Positions 35,056 through 44,247 of a stretch of DNA of 64,000 nucleotides are shown one piece after another. This DNA comes from Limnochordaceae bacterium. GTDB taxonomy: Bacteria > Bacillota > Limnochordia > Limnochordales > DUMU01. Under the pieces are notes generated by a model. It did not search any database. It was given only the letters and a program-made list of their open reading frames with translations, and had not been told where the DNA came from. Position 1 is the stretch's first letter. Each line of letters begins with the position of its first letter. Position numbers and translations under genes: made by a program. The stretch lies in contig JADBKQ010000008.1 in NCBI GenBank assembly GCA_014896305.1, positions 62,001-126,000 of the forward strand, given 5' to 3'.

Positions 35056-35781
35056 ATGCCGCCTTGCTTTCGTCGCTCGTGGTCCGTGGCGGCCCTACTT
35101 GCCCGCAATCGAACCACCGGCCACCTGGCTGTACCTGAGTCTCGCCGGAGAGTTTCCCCATTGTTCGTAGCTACTCTTGTCATAGCTGGAGTTGTCTTTG
35201 GGGTCGTAGCTGCAAACTGGCCACGGGAACTCCCCATTGGCCACGCCCAACCCGATGTCACGGCTGGTAGCCCGGCCACCCCTCAATCCCCGGCCGAACC
35301 CGCCACCGCCGAACCTTCGGCCAAGCCCACTGCCACTCCCTTTCCTGCTGCGAAAGGAGGAGTTCCCGTGACCGCCTGGTCAGCTGCCGTGGAAAACTGG
35401 CCTACCGTCTGGCGCACCACGCAAGTCAGCGAGCTGCGCACTCCCCAGCGCCAACGGATCCTGGTCTTCTCCTTGGCGCTAGCCTACGGGGGCAGCGAGC
35501 CGCAGACCTTCACCTTCTCCAACGGACAACGGTTCGATTTCATGGTTCTCAACGACCAGGGCGAGGAGTTGTGGCGTTGGAGCCGCTCCCGGGCGTTTAT
35601 CCAGATGATAGGAGAAGAGACGCTCGCCCCTCATGAACTGCGGATCTACACGGCCCTGTGGGATGGGAAGGACGACCGTGGACGTCCGCTCCCGGAAGGA
35701 GATTACTTCCTGCAAGCGGTCTGGACCACCGTGCCGCCGGCCGCCAGCGAACCTGTGCCGTTCCATTTCCACGGTCTATAG
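35056..35781 (+). CDS. Membrane-anchored BsuPI-domain protein
   Basis: A 241-residue protein with one hydrophobic segment (about residues 36-55: LFVATLVIAGVVFGVVAANW), a Pro/Ala/Thr-rich linker (about 70-105) and a C-terminal domain resembling the Bacillus intracellular proteinase inhibitor (BsuPI). Typical signs are FSNGQRFDFMVLNDQGEELW, RSRAFIQMIGEETLAPHE and WDGKDDRGRPLPEGDYFLQ. ATG at 35056 has GGGAGGAG upstream. The anchor predicts the domain faces the outside of the cytoplasmic membrane. In many genomes such domains are uncharacterised, so protease inhibition is not assured. Confidence 0.65.
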   Translation: MPPCFRRSWSVAALLARNRTTGHLAVPESRRRVSPLFVATLVIAGVVFGVVAANWPRELPIGHAQPDVTAGSPATPQSPAEPATAEPSAKPTATPFPAAKGGVPVTAWSAAVENWPTVWRTTQVSELRTPQRQRILVFSLALAYGGSEPQTFTFSNGQRFDFMVLNDQGEELWRWSRSRAFIQMIGEETLAPHELRIYTALWDGKDDRGRPLPEGDYFLQAVWTTVPPAASEPVPFHFHGL

Positions 35782-35948
35782 CCTCGGGCGGGTCTGCTCC
35801 TCGAATCTCCCCAGCTCGCGGGGGTGTTGGCGCGTCCGGCCATACTATCTACATGCGGGATCACGCTCTGCCCCTGACAGTCGTCAGGCAACAGCAGAAG
35901 TGTGAGAGAGCAACACTGCGCAGAGCTGCGAGGAAGGAAGAGGTCAGG

Positions 35949-36392
35949 GTGGAAGCTCCGGGGCGCTCCATTTTGGCGTACTTTGCTTCACCGGCACAAG
36001 CGGAAAAAGCCGCCCAGGCCTTGCGAGCCGCTGGCCTGCAAGATGTCCAGGTCGACCAGGTGAGCCGCTATGCCGATCTGGCCACTGGCCAGCAGACCCC
36101 TATCAATCCCAGCACCGGCCAGTTCGGTTCTCTGGCTGAATTGACGCTGGGCATCCAGGATGTCAACCCCGAATCGGGGGTCGCTTTGGCTGCCAGCGCC
36201 GACGCCAGTGGCTATGGCGGCGAAAAGGGCCAGCCTGGCGGGGACGCTTACCTTGTCACCGTCGTGCTCCCCCACGACAGGAGCGGGCGATCCAGGCATA
36301 GGGGCGACTCCCGCCAGGCGTCTGACGGCAAACCGCCCCTCTCGGTGGACCACGCGGTCGCCATTCTCAAGCAGCATGGGGGACGAGTATGA
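35949..36392 (+). CDS. Small unknown protein, possibly stress-related
   Basis: A 147-residue soluble protein. The first part, RSILAYFASPAQAEKAAQALRAAGL, looks like an alpha/beta ferredoxin-like unit of the kind found in YflT/DUF1269-like stress proteins, and the last part, LSVDHAVAILKQHGGRV, like a closing helix-turn. The centre is Gly/Asp/Ser-rich. GTG at 35949 with GGAAGAGG upstream is the start I prefer; the frame is open back to 35658 but overlaps the BsuPI gene. No clear family; function unknown. It converges with the nanE/rpiR genes. Confidence 0.55.
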   Translation: MEAPGRSILAYFASPAQAEKAAQALRAAGLQDVQVDQVSRYADLATGQQTPINPSTGQFGSLAELTLGIQDVNPESGVALAASADASGYGGEKGQPGGDAYLVTVVLPHDRSGRSRHRGDSRQASDGKPPLSVDHAVAILKQHGGRV

Positions 36393-36422
36393 GGCTGGCC
36401 GAATCGCGGCGGCCTCGGAGGC

Positions 36423-37306
36423 CTAGTACAGCTTGTCGACCACGGCTTCCGCCGTCTTCTCGGTGAACTGCCACGCCCGCGGCCCGAGCTGCAGCACCAC
36501 GCCCGTCCACAGCAGGTCCAGGACATGCAACTGGGCAATCTTGGAGCGCAGGGCGCCGCTTTGCAGTGGCGTCTCTTTCGAGGAAGTGAGCAAAGTGACG
36601 TCGGCCACGGACGTGACGGGAGACTGTGCGTAGTCCGTGATGGCGATCACAGTTGCACCTGCTTTCTTCGCCACCGCACAGGAGTCCACCACATCTTTGG
36701 TGCTGCCCGAGTGGGAGAGCCTACCACCGCCGCTCTGGCATCCAGCGTCGCCGCCGCCATCGCCTGCAAGTGGGGATCGGTCAAGGCATCACAGAGCACG
36801 CCGATTCGCAGGAACTTATACTTGGCATCGAGGGCGGTGTTACCCGACGCGCCCACTCCAAAGAACTCAACCCGGGACGCGTGGCTGAGGATATGAATCG
36901 CCTTTTGCAGTTCATCCAGGCTGAGCACTTTCAACGTATCCTGAATCGAGGTGAGGTTGGCGTAGCTCACCTTTTGCACGACCATCGCCAGGCTGTCCGT
37001 CGGTTGAATGTCCTCCGACAGATTGCCGGGCGGTTCCCCCTGCTCCCGGGCCAAGGACAGCTTCAACTCCTGGTAGCCGCGGTAGCCGGCCGCCCGGCAA
37101 AACCGGATGATGGTGGACTCGCTTACGCCACACCGCTGCGCCAGTTGGGTCACGGAGAAGTACAGCACCTCGCTGACATGAGCCAGTACGTAATCGGCCA
37201 CGCGTTGCTCGGCAGGAGCCAGCATCTTGTAGGCACTGTGGATCTGAGCCGCCCCGGCAGTGCGCCCGTCGCCTACCCGGGCCAAGTCCGCGATCACCAC
37301 CATCAT
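36423..37306 (-). pseudogene. RpiR-family regulator, frameshifted in the SIS domain
   Basis: A MurR/RpiR-type sugar-phosphate-responsive regulator. The N-terminal helix-turn-helix is clear (LAQRCGVSESTIIRFCRAAGYRGY), followed by the start of the SIS domain (VEFFGVGASGNTALDAKYKFLRIG). After AAVVG the frame is lost near 36715-36725: the expected LSHSGSTKDVVDSCAVAKKAG continues in another frame and runs to a stop at 36423. One missing base restores a full-length protein. It may be a true mutation or a sequencing error. The start lies at one of ATG/ATG/GTG codons just after AAGGAGG (37306-37300). It follows nanE by 14 bases and probably regulates it. Confidence 0.8.
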
Positions 37307-37320
37307 CCCTCCTTGTAAAC

Positions 37321-38004
37321 CTAGGACCGCCGCCGTGGGGTAACGGCGACAAACTGTTCAGCAATCCACTGCGGCCGCGTAATGGCCGTGCCCACCACGG
37401 CCGCAAACGCCCCGGCAGCGAACACCTGCTGCAGATCGCTGGGCGAATGGATCCTCCCTTCGCAAATCACAGGCACCGGCAATTGGCTGGCTAGCCGCCG
37501 CACCAGTTCCACATCTGGCCCCGGCAACTTGGGGCTCTCCTCCGTATACCCGGACAACGTGGTCGCCACCACATCCGCCCCCGCCTCGGCCGCCGCCATG
37601 CCCTCGTCGTAGGTGGAGATATCCGCCATCACCGGCACGCCCAGCTCTTCATGGATCACCGCGATCAGCTGGGCCGGGCTCAAGCCGCCGGGCCGTCGCC
37701 GCGGGGTCGCGTCCACGGCCACCAGGTCTGCCCCCGCCTTCACGACCTGCCGGGCCGCCTCCAACGTCGGCGTAATGTAGACCGGGTAACCAGACAGCTG
37801 TTGTTTGTTGATGCCAATGATCGGCAAGCGTACCGCCTGCCGGATCGCAGCTACATCTTCCGCCCCATTGGCCCGGATTCCTACGGCCCCGGCCAACTCC
37901 GCCGCGCGGGCGAACGCTGCCATGATGCGGGAATCCCGCAACGGGTCCCCCGCCGGCGCCTGGCAAGAGACGATCAAGCCACCCCTCAACGTTTCCCAAT
38001 CCAT
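37321..38004 (-). CDS. nanE: Putative N-acetylmannosamine-6-phosphate 2-epimerase
   Basis: Converts N-acetylmannosamine 6-phosphate to N-acetylglucosamine 6-phosphate in sialic acid or amino-sugar breakdown. The 227 residues fold as a TIM barrel with LIVSCQAPAGDPL at the start, VGIRANGAEDVAAIR, PIIGINKQ, AGADLVAVDATPR, VMADISTYDEGMAAAEAGAD and the phosphate-binding end VICEGRI with AAVVGTAITRP. ATG at 38004 is preceded by GAGGAAGG. It is the first gene of a two-gene unit with the RpiR regulator. No nanA or nagA is in the window, so the rest of the pathway lies elsewhere. Confidence 0.9.
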   Translation of the reverse strand: MDWETLRGGLIVSCQAPAGDPLRDSRIMAAFARAAELAGAVGIRANGAEDVAAIRQAVRLPIIGINKQQLSGYPVYITPTLEAARQVVKAGADLVAVDATPRRRPGGLSPAQLIAVIHEELGVPVMADISTYDEGMAAAEAGADVVATTLSGYTEESPKLPGPDVELVRRLASQLPVPVICEGRIHSPSDLQQVFAAGAFAAVVGTAITRPQWIAEQFVAVTPRRRS

Positions 38005-38230
38005 CTCGTTAACCCTTCCTCATTTTCTGGTCTCGGGCTTCAGCGATCCCGTCCCCCACTCGTCCAAGCGTGATGTCTCTGCCGGGGAGACGGAACGTTA
38101 TATTCTCTCTTCGGTCCTGCCTTGGAGTTTCCTGCCCAACAGCGTCGATGCGCTGATGCTCGACGAACAACCGGTGGATAGGGCCGCGCGCAGGCAAGCT
38201 GGCCGGGTGGCGTTGAAGCCGGACGGCCAT

Positions 38231-39451
38231 TCAGAATACTTGCAGTAGCGCGCACTTCAGGTATTCGGTCTCCGGCACAGCCGGCAGAATGGGGTGATCT
38301 TTCGCCTGAGTCCGCATCTCCACCAGCTGTAACTGCCGGTGTGCATCGGCAGCTGCCTGGCATACGACCTCCATGAAAAGATCGCGATTCATGTGGTAAG
38401 AGCAGGAGCAGGTCACCAGGTAGCCCCCCGGGCGACAGAGTTTGATCGCCCGCAGGTTGATCTCTTTGTAGCCCCGGATGGCGCCGGGTATGGACTCCCG
38501 GCCTTTGGTGAAAGCGGGCGGGTCAAGGATGCAGACGTCGAAAACCTCCCCGGCCGCAGCCTGAGCCCGCAGCCAATCGAACGCGTTCGCCACTTCCCAG
38601 TGAACCACGCCTCGCTGGCCCGGCTGCTGTTCCCGCCAGAGCCGTTCATTGTCTCGGGCCAGCTGGATCGCTTCCTCAGAAATATCGACCGCCCACACCT
38701 CACCCGCTCCCGCCGCCAGGGCGTTCAATGCGAAGGCTCCGGTGTGGCAAAACGCGTCCAGCACCCGCACCCCCGGGTCTACCAAGGCTCGGATCGCTTG
38801 CCGATTCTCCTTCTGGTCAAGAAAGAAGCCGGTCTTTTGACCGCCCGCCAAGTCCACCCAGAAGGGCAACCCATTTTCGAGGATCTGGACCCGGTCAGGG
38901 ATCCGTCCCCAAAGCACCTCGTTGCCGACAGAAAGCCCCTCGAGACGACGCGAGGACACATCGTCCCGCTCCAGGATGCCAGCCGGGGTCAGAAGCTCCC
39001 GCAACAGGTGGATGATGAGAGATTGGCGGCGTTGCATCCCCAGGGTCAAGAACTGTACCACGAGGTATGGCCCATACTGATCGACGATCAGCCCCGGCAG
39101 AAAGTCTCCTTCACTGTAGACGAGCCGTAACGCCTGCTCCTGCTGATAGAACCGGCGGCGGCGCAGAAGAGCGGCCTGCAGCCGCTCCCGGAAGAAGTGT
39201 GCGTCGATGGGTTCGTCCCGGTGTGTCAGCAGCCGAACGGCGATCTGACTGCGGGGGTTGTACAACCCCCGGCCGATGAAGTGCCCTCGGTCATCCACCA
39301 CGTCGACGACATCGCCCGGTTCCGGTCCGCCGTCCACGGCAGCGATCTCGCCCGCATAGATCCAGAGGTGGCCTGCCCACAGGCGCGGATGGCGACCCGG
39401 GGTCAGCCGAGCCTGGCCCTGAGGTATGGCACTCCCTCCTGGTTGGTTCAT
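38231..39451 (-). CDS. rlmI: Class I SAM-dependent 23S rRNA methyltransferase (RlmI type)
   Basis: A 406-residue RNA methyltransferase with three parts: an N-terminal PUA domain (about residues 15-90, RLWAGHLWIYAGEIA), a linking EEHEE-type domain, and a Rossmann methyltransferase with DAFCHTGAFALNALAAGA (SAM loop) and ILDPPAFTKG (catalytic-site loop). The RlmI family methylates C5 of a cytosine in 23S rRNA. Its ATG overlaps the trxA stop by 4 bases (ATGA), so it is translationally coupled to trxA; a further AGGAGGGAG lies just inside the frame without a good start. RlmI is the nearest family, but exact site specificity is inferred. Confidence 0.88.
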   Translation of the reverse strand: MNQPGGSAIPQGQARLTPGRHPRLWAGHLWIYAGEIAAVDGGPEPGDVVDVVDDRGHFIGRGLYNPRSQIAVRLLTHRDEPIDAHFFRERLQAALLRRRRFYQQEQALRLVYSEGDFLPGLIVDQYGPYLVVQFLTLGMQRRQSLIIHLLRELLTPAGILERDDVSSRRLEGLSVGNEVLWGRIPDRVQILENGLPFWVDLAGGQKTGFFLDQKENRQAIRALVDPGVRVLDAFCHTGAFALNALAAGAGEVWAVDISEEAIQLARDNERLWREQQPGQRGVVHWEVANAFDWLRAQAAAGEVFDVCILDPPAFTKGRESIPGAIRGYKEINLRAIKLCRPGGYLVTCSCSYHMNRDLFMEVVCQAAADAHRQLQLVEMRTQAKDHPILPAVPETEYLKCALLQVF

Positions 39452-39786
39452 GCGAGAGACTGGTTCAGCCAGCTTTCCACCTGTGCCGCAGGTTTGTATC
39501 CCACGAAGCGGGCTTTGGCCTGACCCCCTACAAACAGGATGAGGGTTGGGATGCTCATGACGCCATACTCACCGGCAAGATCCGGATGCTGATCCACATT
39601 GAGCTTGGCCACCCGCACTCGATCCGTCATCCTACTGGCCAACTCGGCCACCACCGGGCTCATCAGGCGGCAAGGGCCGCACCACTCCGCCCAAAAGTCC
39701 ACCAGCACGGGCTTGTCACTTTGGAGAACCTCTGTCTGGAAATTATCGGCGGTCACCTCGACGACATTGGCGGTCGTCTCTGCCAT
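39448..39786 (-). CDS. trxA: Thioredoxin
   Basis: A 112-residue cytoplasmic disulfide reductase. The active site WCGPC is at residues 35-39, with the preceding FWAEW and the cis-Pro loop MSIPTLILF. The ATG at 39786 follows GCAAGGAGG. A good promoter lies about 80 bases upstream, and the stop overlaps the rlmI start, so the two form a small operon. Confidence 0.97.
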   Translation of the reverse strand: MAETTANVVEVTADNFQTEVLQSDKPVLVDFWAEWCGPCRLMSPVVAELASRMTDRVRVAKLNVDQHPDLAGEYGVMSIPTLILFVGGQAKARFVGYKPAAQVESWLNQSLA

Positions 39787-39868
39787 GGGAAAACCTCCTT
39801 GCGCTGCACTTGCTCCGTATCCCTATCGTCCCACGCCAGCACCCTGTGCCAGGCGTCCCATGCGCTTG

Positions 39869-39898
39869 ATTCTAAGCCGCAGCCACGGACACTGTCAA
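39869..39898 (-). promoter_or_regulatory. Sigma-A-type promoter of trxA-rlmI
   Basis: On the minus strand a perfect TTGACA (39893-39898) is followed after 18 bases by TAGAAT (39869-39874), about 80 bases before the trxA start. Confidence 0.75.
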
Positions 39899-40033
39899 AT
39901 CAGCGGAATGATACCAGCATACCAAAAAGGCTCCCTCCTGATACTAGGAACACCAGGAAGCAAGCAGCGGCAGCCGCAGTTCACCGGAAGACGGAGTCAG
40001 CGTCTCACGTCGCCACACGGGAGGCGAACCTCG

Positions 40034-42274
40034 ATGCGATTGGGCCCACGGCCGCACTCCGACAGGATCCGGCCGTATCAGGTCGGCCTCATCCTCTTGG
40101 CCCTTCTCTTCATTGTACCGTTCAGCGTGATGTATGCCCGAGGGTTGGAACGGCTGCGTTCGTACGAGGTACGCCAGCCGCTGTCCGGTGCGACCCTGCT
40201 GGACCGCCGCGGCCAGGTGATTGCGGTAGTGGGCAGCCAGAACCGGACCTACGTGCCGATCACGGCGGTACCCAAGGAGTTGCAGGAAGCCGTGGTGGAT
40301 ACGGAGGACGCCCGCTTCTACAAGCACTTCGGCGTTGATCCAGTAGGAATCGGCCGGGCCCTGGTGGCCAACCTGAGAGCGGGCCACGTCGTCCAGGGTG
40401 CGAGCACCATCACCCAGCAGGTAGCCAAGAACGTCTTCCTCACTCCCGAGCGCACCATCCGGCGCAAGCTGGAAGAGCTGGTGATGGCGTTTATTCTGGA
40501 GGGAAAGTACAGCAAAGACGAGATTCTGGAGATGTACCTGAACTCCGTCTACTTTGGCGAAGGGGTGACCGGCGTCGGGGCAGCCGCCTTGACCTACTTC
40601 GGCAAACCCGTCTCCCAGCTCACCCTGGGCGAATGTGCGCTTCTGGCCGGTTTGCCACAAGCCCCCAGCCGGTACTCCCCCTACCGGGACCCTCAGGCCG
40701 CCCTCGCCCGCCGCCGGGTGGTCCTGGACCGGATGGTAGCCGAGAAGCACATTACGCCCGCCCAGGCTGATGCCGCTGCCCGGGAGCCCCTTCGCCTGGA
40801 ACGCCGTAGTCCCACCCTGGCCCCGTACTTTGTCGATTGGGTGACGGACCTGCTGCTGGAGCGGTACACACCCAATCTCGTCTATCGGGGGGGGCTGCGC
40901 GTCCTCACCACTCTGGACCTGCGTATTCAAGAGGCGGCCGAGGCCGCACTGGCTTCCCAGCCCTTCCAGGGGGCGATCGTCGCGGTGGATCCTGCCACAG
41001 GCGGTATCCTGGCCATGGTGGGAGGCCGCGACTATGCTGCCAGCCAGTTCAACCGGGCGGTGCAGGCCCGCCGTCAACCCGGGTCCGCCATGAAGCCTTT
41101 CATATACGCCGTCGCCCTGGAACAAGGAGCGACCATGGCGGATACTCCCTTCATCGATCAGCCTATTAACATCAATGGGTATGCCCCCGCCAATTTCAAA
41201 AACGAGTACCTCCGGGTGCCCGTTACGTTGAAGCACGCCCTCGTCGAATCGATCAATAGCATCGCGGTCCAACTATTACAACGGATCGGCATCGACCCAG
41301 TGTACTCTCTCGCCCAACGTGCAGGCCTGGGGTTGCAGCCGGCCGACCGCACTCTGGCTCTGGCGCTGGGCGGGGTCGGGGGCGTCTCCCCCCTGCAGAT
41401 GGCGGAGGCATACACCACCTTCGCCACCGGCGGACTCCACCGGCCCGTCTACGCGATCAGCCGGGTTACGACCTCCGAAGGCCGGGTGCTGGAGTCTTAC
41501 ACGCTTCCCGCCGCTGAACCGCTACTCCGCCCGGAAACCTCCTACCTGCTCACGAATATGCTCGTGGACGTCGTGCGGGTAGGCACGGGCAAACAGGCCG
41601 GCGTACCGCTGAACATCCCGGCCGCGGGCAAGACCGGCACCTCCGACGAGCGAACGAACGCCTGGTTTGCCGGCTATACGCCCAACCTGACGGCGGTCGT
41701 TTACATCGGCAACGACGATATGTCGCCCCTGGGGCTGACCGGAGGGCTGCTAGCCGCCCCTGTCTGGGGAATGTTCGTGCGCACGGTGTACGAGCACCAC
41801 CTGCAGCCGGCGCCCTCGCGTTTCATGGTACCGCCGGGAGTGACGACCGGCGTGCCCATTGATTGGCAAACCGGAGCCATTGCGACCACCTCGTGTCCTC
41901 CGGATCACGTGGAATGGGACGCGTTCCTCGAAAACACGCTGCCGGAGGCTACCTGTCCCCTGCACCGGGGTTCCCCCCTGCCGGTTCCCGGCCCGTCGTC
42001 TCCGCCCGCTGGGATAATGCCTGCCCCTGCTACGCCTGCACCTGCGCCCGAGCTGGCGCCTGTGCCTACACCTGCACAGCCGGACTCCGGCCTACGCCCG
42101 GACTCCTCCAGGCCTCTGCCACCTCCGATTCTGTGGCCTGCTCTACCCTCCCGGACCCCTTTGTCACAGCGCTGGGTGGGGGGCAGGAATGCACACGAGG
42201 CCGTAGGGATCAAAAAGCGCCCGACCTCTGACCGAGGTCGAGCGCCCACATCGGAAGTTCCTTACTTAACTTAA
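40034..42274 (+). CDS. Class A penicillin-binding protein (transglycosylase/transpeptidase)
   Basis: Bifunctional peptidoglycan synthase of about 746 residues. One membrane helix (about 14-37) precedes the GT51 domain with catalytic Glu91 in VDTEDARFYKHFG and the GASTITQQVAKN motif. The transpeptidase has the SxxK box in PGSAMKPF (about 351), SIN (about 406) and KTGT (about 532). The C-terminal 130 residues are Pro/Ala-rich. ATG at 40034 is preceded by GGGAGGCG; the open frame upstream to 39599 overlaps trxA antisense and is not coding. Its last 60 bases overlap the terminator of the convergent rplM-rpsI operon, so the tail residues may be an accident of readthrough into that sequence. Confidence 0.94.
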   Translation: MRLGPRPHSDRIRPYQVGLILLALLFIVPFSVMYARGLERLRSYEVRQPLSGATLLDRRGQVIAVVGSQNRTYVPITAVPKELQEAVVDTEDARFYKHFGVDPVGIGRALVANLRAGHVVQGASTITQQVAKNVFLTPERTIRRKLEELVMAFILEGKYSKDEILEMYLNSVYFGEGVTGVGAAALTYFGKPVSQLTLGECALLAGLPQAPSRYSPYRDPQAALARRRVVLDRMVAEKHITPAQADAAAREPLRLERRSPTLAPYFVDWVTDLLLERYTPNLVYRGGLRVLTTLDLRIQEAAEAALASQPFQGAIVAVDPATGGILAMVGGRDYAASQFNRAVQARRQPGSAMKPFIYAVALEQGATMADTPFIDQPININGYAPANFKNEYLRVPVTLKHALVESINSIAVQLLQRIGIDPVYSLAQRAGLGLQPADRTLALALGGVGGVSPLQMAEAYTTFATGGLHRPVYAISRVTTSEGRVLESYTLPAAEPLLRPETSYLLTNMLVDVVRVGTGKQAGVPLNIPAAGKTGTSDERTNAWFAGYTPNLTAVVYIGNDDMSPLGLTGGLLAAPVWGMFVRTVYEHHLQPAPSRFMVPPGVTTGVPIDWQTGAIATTSCPPDHVEWDAFLENTLPEATCPLHRGSPLPVPGPSSPPAGIMPAPATPAPAPELAPVPTPAQPDSGLRPDSSRPLPPPILWPALPSRTPLSQRWVGGRNAHEAVGIKKRPTSDRGRAPTSEVPYLT
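42212..42245 (-). terminator. Terminator of rplM-rpsI
   Basis: On the minus strand arms 42234-42245 and 42217-42228 pair (GCGC and CGACCTC with one internal mismatch, 5-base loop) and are followed by TTTTT. It lies 70 bases after the rpsI stop and inside the 3' end of the convergent penicillin-binding protein gene. Confidence 0.8.
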
Positions 42275-42315
42275 CTCATCCCTGCTTCGCGGCGCAGGAA
42301 GCCCCGCCGCGATGA

Positions 42316-42717
42316 TTACCGCTTGGAGTACTGCGGCGCCTTGCGGGCCTTCTTCAACCCGTACTTGCGCCGCTCCTTCATCCGAGGATCCCGCGTGAGT
42401 AGTCCCGCCTGCTTGAGGACGGTACGAGTCTCCGGGATCTCGGTTTCGATCGCCCGCGCCAGACCGTGTCGCACGGCATACGCCTGGGCGCTGATGCCGC
42501 CTCCCCGGACCGTCGCAATCACGTCCCAACGCCCTTGCGTCTGAGTGATCACCAGGGGTTGGCTGATCGCGTTGACCAGCAACTGCTGACCAAAGTAGGC
42601 CAGGGGATCCTTGCCATTGACAACCATCTTCCCGTCGCCGGGGACGAGCCGGACCCGCGCCACCGCTGTCTTCCGCCGTCCTGTGAACGGCCCTTTACGA
42701 ACTGCTTCGACCGCCAT
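42316..42717 (-). CDS. rpsI: Ribosomal protein uS9
   Basis: A 133-residue small-subunit protein whose C-terminal tail reaches the P-site tRNA. Family features are [43 protein letters not shown] and the basic end [19 protein letters not shown]. It follows rplM by 29 bases, the standard pairing, and ends at a terminator overlapping the convergent gene. Confidence 0.98.
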   Translation of the reverse strand: MAVEAVRKGPFTGRRKTAVARVRLVPGDGKMVVNGKDPLAYFGQQLLVNAISQPLVITQTQGRWDVIATVRGGGISAQAYAVRHGLARAIETEIPETRTVLKQAGLLTRDPRMKERRKYGLKKARKAPQYSKR

Positions 42718-42746
42718 CGTGCTTGCTATTCCTCCCCCTGATCACC

Positions 42747-43175
42747 TCAGGCCAATACTTGCGGCTTCTGCGCCTGATGCGGGTGATTCGGACCCGCGTA
42801 CACCTTGAGCTTGCGAAATTGGGCCCGCCCCAGCGTACCATCGGGCAACATACCCCGGACTGCGTTTTCGATCACCCGCTCGGGATGCTTGGCCAGCAAC
42901 GCACGGGCGGTCGTCTCTTTGATCCCACCAGGGTAACCGGTGTGGCGGTAATAGCGCTTCTGATCCAATTTCCGCCCTGTCAACCGGACCTTCGCTCCGT
43001 TGACGACGATAACGAAATCCCCCGTGTCCACGTGAGGAGTGAACTCGGGCTTGTTCTTTCCCCGCAAAATCGTGGCTACCCGGCTGGCCAGGCGACCTAG
43101 CGGCTGGTCGCTAGCGTCAATCACGTACCATTTGCGCTCCACCTCGCCGGGTTTAGCCATAAATGTTTTCTCCAC
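42747..43175 (-). CDS. rplM: Ribosomal protein uL13
   Basis: Large-subunit assembly protein of 142 residues. It has the family start [32 protein letters not shown] and [13 protein letters not shown] choose the GTG at 43175, 8 bases after AAGGGGG; an ATG two codons upstream (43181) lies too close to that site. A promoter of near-consensus quality lies 35-65 bases upstream. Confidence 0.97.
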   Translation of the reverse strand: MEKTFMAKPGEVERKWYVIDASDQPLGRLASRVATILRGKNKPEFTPHVDTGDFVIVVNGAKVRLTGRKLDQKRYYRHTGYPGGIKETTARALLAKHPERVIENAVRGMLPDGTLGRAQFRKLKVYAGPNHPHQAQKPQVLA

Positions 43176-43209
43176 ACCCATGTCCCCCTTGCTGCGACAG
43201 CCAAACTAC

Positions 43210-43238
43210 AGTGTACGAAAAACTCCCTCACCTGTCAA
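43210..43238 (-). promoter_or_regulatory. Sigma-A-type promoter of rplM-rpsI
   Basis: On the minus strand a perfect TTGACA (43233-43238), 17-base spacer and TACACT (43210-43215) precede rplM. It lies in the 118-base gap after truA, so rplM-rpsI has its own promoter apart from the ecf-truA transcript. Confidence 0.85.
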
Positions 43239-43293
43239 CGGGCATCCCGCCCTGTGACGCCGGAGGTCGTTCGCTCCCCTCCCGAAATTCCCG

Positions 43294-44247
43294 TCATCTC
43301 GCCGAGAGTTTGCTGGCAGGATAACCAACGGCCACCAGGTACAGCCCATCCGCCGGCGCAGTGGGCCCGGCGTCGCGGCGCCGGGCCTGCGGGTCATTCA
43401 AGAGCTGGGCGACCGACTCCACCGTACGGCGTCCCCGGCCAACCTCCACCAGTGTCCCCATCATCGTGCGCACTTGATGATACAAAAACCCTTCTGCCTC
43501 CACCCACAGGGACCACTCATGGCCGCTGTTTCGCTGAAAGGTCGCCACCTCTACTTCCCCACTGCCTTCCTGCCCCGCCTGCGTCGACCCCGGCCGTACC
43601 CGTGAACGTCCGTGCACCGACACCGCCCCGCCCGGCAGTTCACTCGCAGGTTCATCGGCCACGAACTCACAGCGGTCCACCCGCCGCCGCCAGTCCCGCA
43701 CCGGCTTTCCCCCAGCCGCGCAGAACGCCCGCAAATAGGGGCGGCCCACGAAGAGTGCTGCCGCCCTCGCCATCGCCTCCACGTCCAACTCTTCCGGAAT
43801 CACCCAGATACGTCCGGTGTCAAATACCCCCGCCGGCGCCCCCAACTTCACCCGATACCGGTACACCTTGCTCCACGCATCATAGCGGGCGTGAAACTGA
43901 ACCGGCACCTCTTGCGAGTGCCAAACCCGCACGGTGGGTGGCAGCCGGCTATTGAGAGCAGCCGCCCACCGGTCCACGGGGATGTGGGCACGGGTGAGGA
44001 AGTTGACCACCTGCCCCAACGCGTGTACTCCGCTATCGGTCCTCCCGGCTGCCACCAGCCGCGGCACTTCCCCGCTGGTCTGCAGGATCGCTTCCTCCAG
44101 CACCTCCTGCACGGTCGGTCGCTCCCGCCCGCGGCGCTGCGCCTGGAAGCCGGCAAAGGCCCGGCCATCGTACTCCAGGGCCAGCAAGATGTTACGGGCC
44201 GGGGCAGCTCCTTCGCCGGCCTCACGCTGCTCCCTCACAGATACCAT
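43294..44247 (-). CDS. truA: tRNA pseudouridine(38-40) synthase
   Basis: Modifies uridines 38-40 of tRNA anticodon stems. The 317-residue protein contains AGRTDSGVHALGQV with catalytic Asp71, and the C-terminal FLYHQVRTMMGTLVEVG. It has a Gly/Ser/Arg-rich insertion at about 215-240 (around RSRVRPGSTQ), longer than in most TruA. The ATG at 44247 overlaps the ecfT end by 13 bases with GGGGGTGG upstream; the frame is open to 44322 but that part is ecfT antisense-frame sequence. Confidence 0.94.
   Translation of the reverse strand: MVSVREQREAGEGAAPARNILLALEYDGRAFAGFQAQRRGRERPTVQEVLEEAILQTSGEVPRLVAAGRTDSGVHALGQVVNFLTRAHIPVDRWAAALNSRLPPTVRVWHSQEVPVQFHARYDAWSKVYRYRVKLGAPAGVFDTGRIWVIPEELDVEAMARAAALFVGRPYLRAFCAAGGKPVRDWRRRVDRCEFVADEPASELPGGAVSVHGRSRVRPGSTQAGQEGSGEVEVATFQRNSGHEWSLWVEAEGFLYHQVRTMMGTLVEVGRGRRTVESVAQLLNDPQARRRDAGPTAPADGLYLVAVGYPASKLSAR

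Noticed and set aside
39599-40033. N-terminal extension of the penicillin-binding protein
   Set aside because: It overlaps trxA antisense, lacks PBP features, and a good ribosome binding site precedes the ATG at 40034.
39944-41272. 442-codon minus-strand open frame
   Set aside because: Antisense to the penicillin-binding protein, which has all catalytic motifs.
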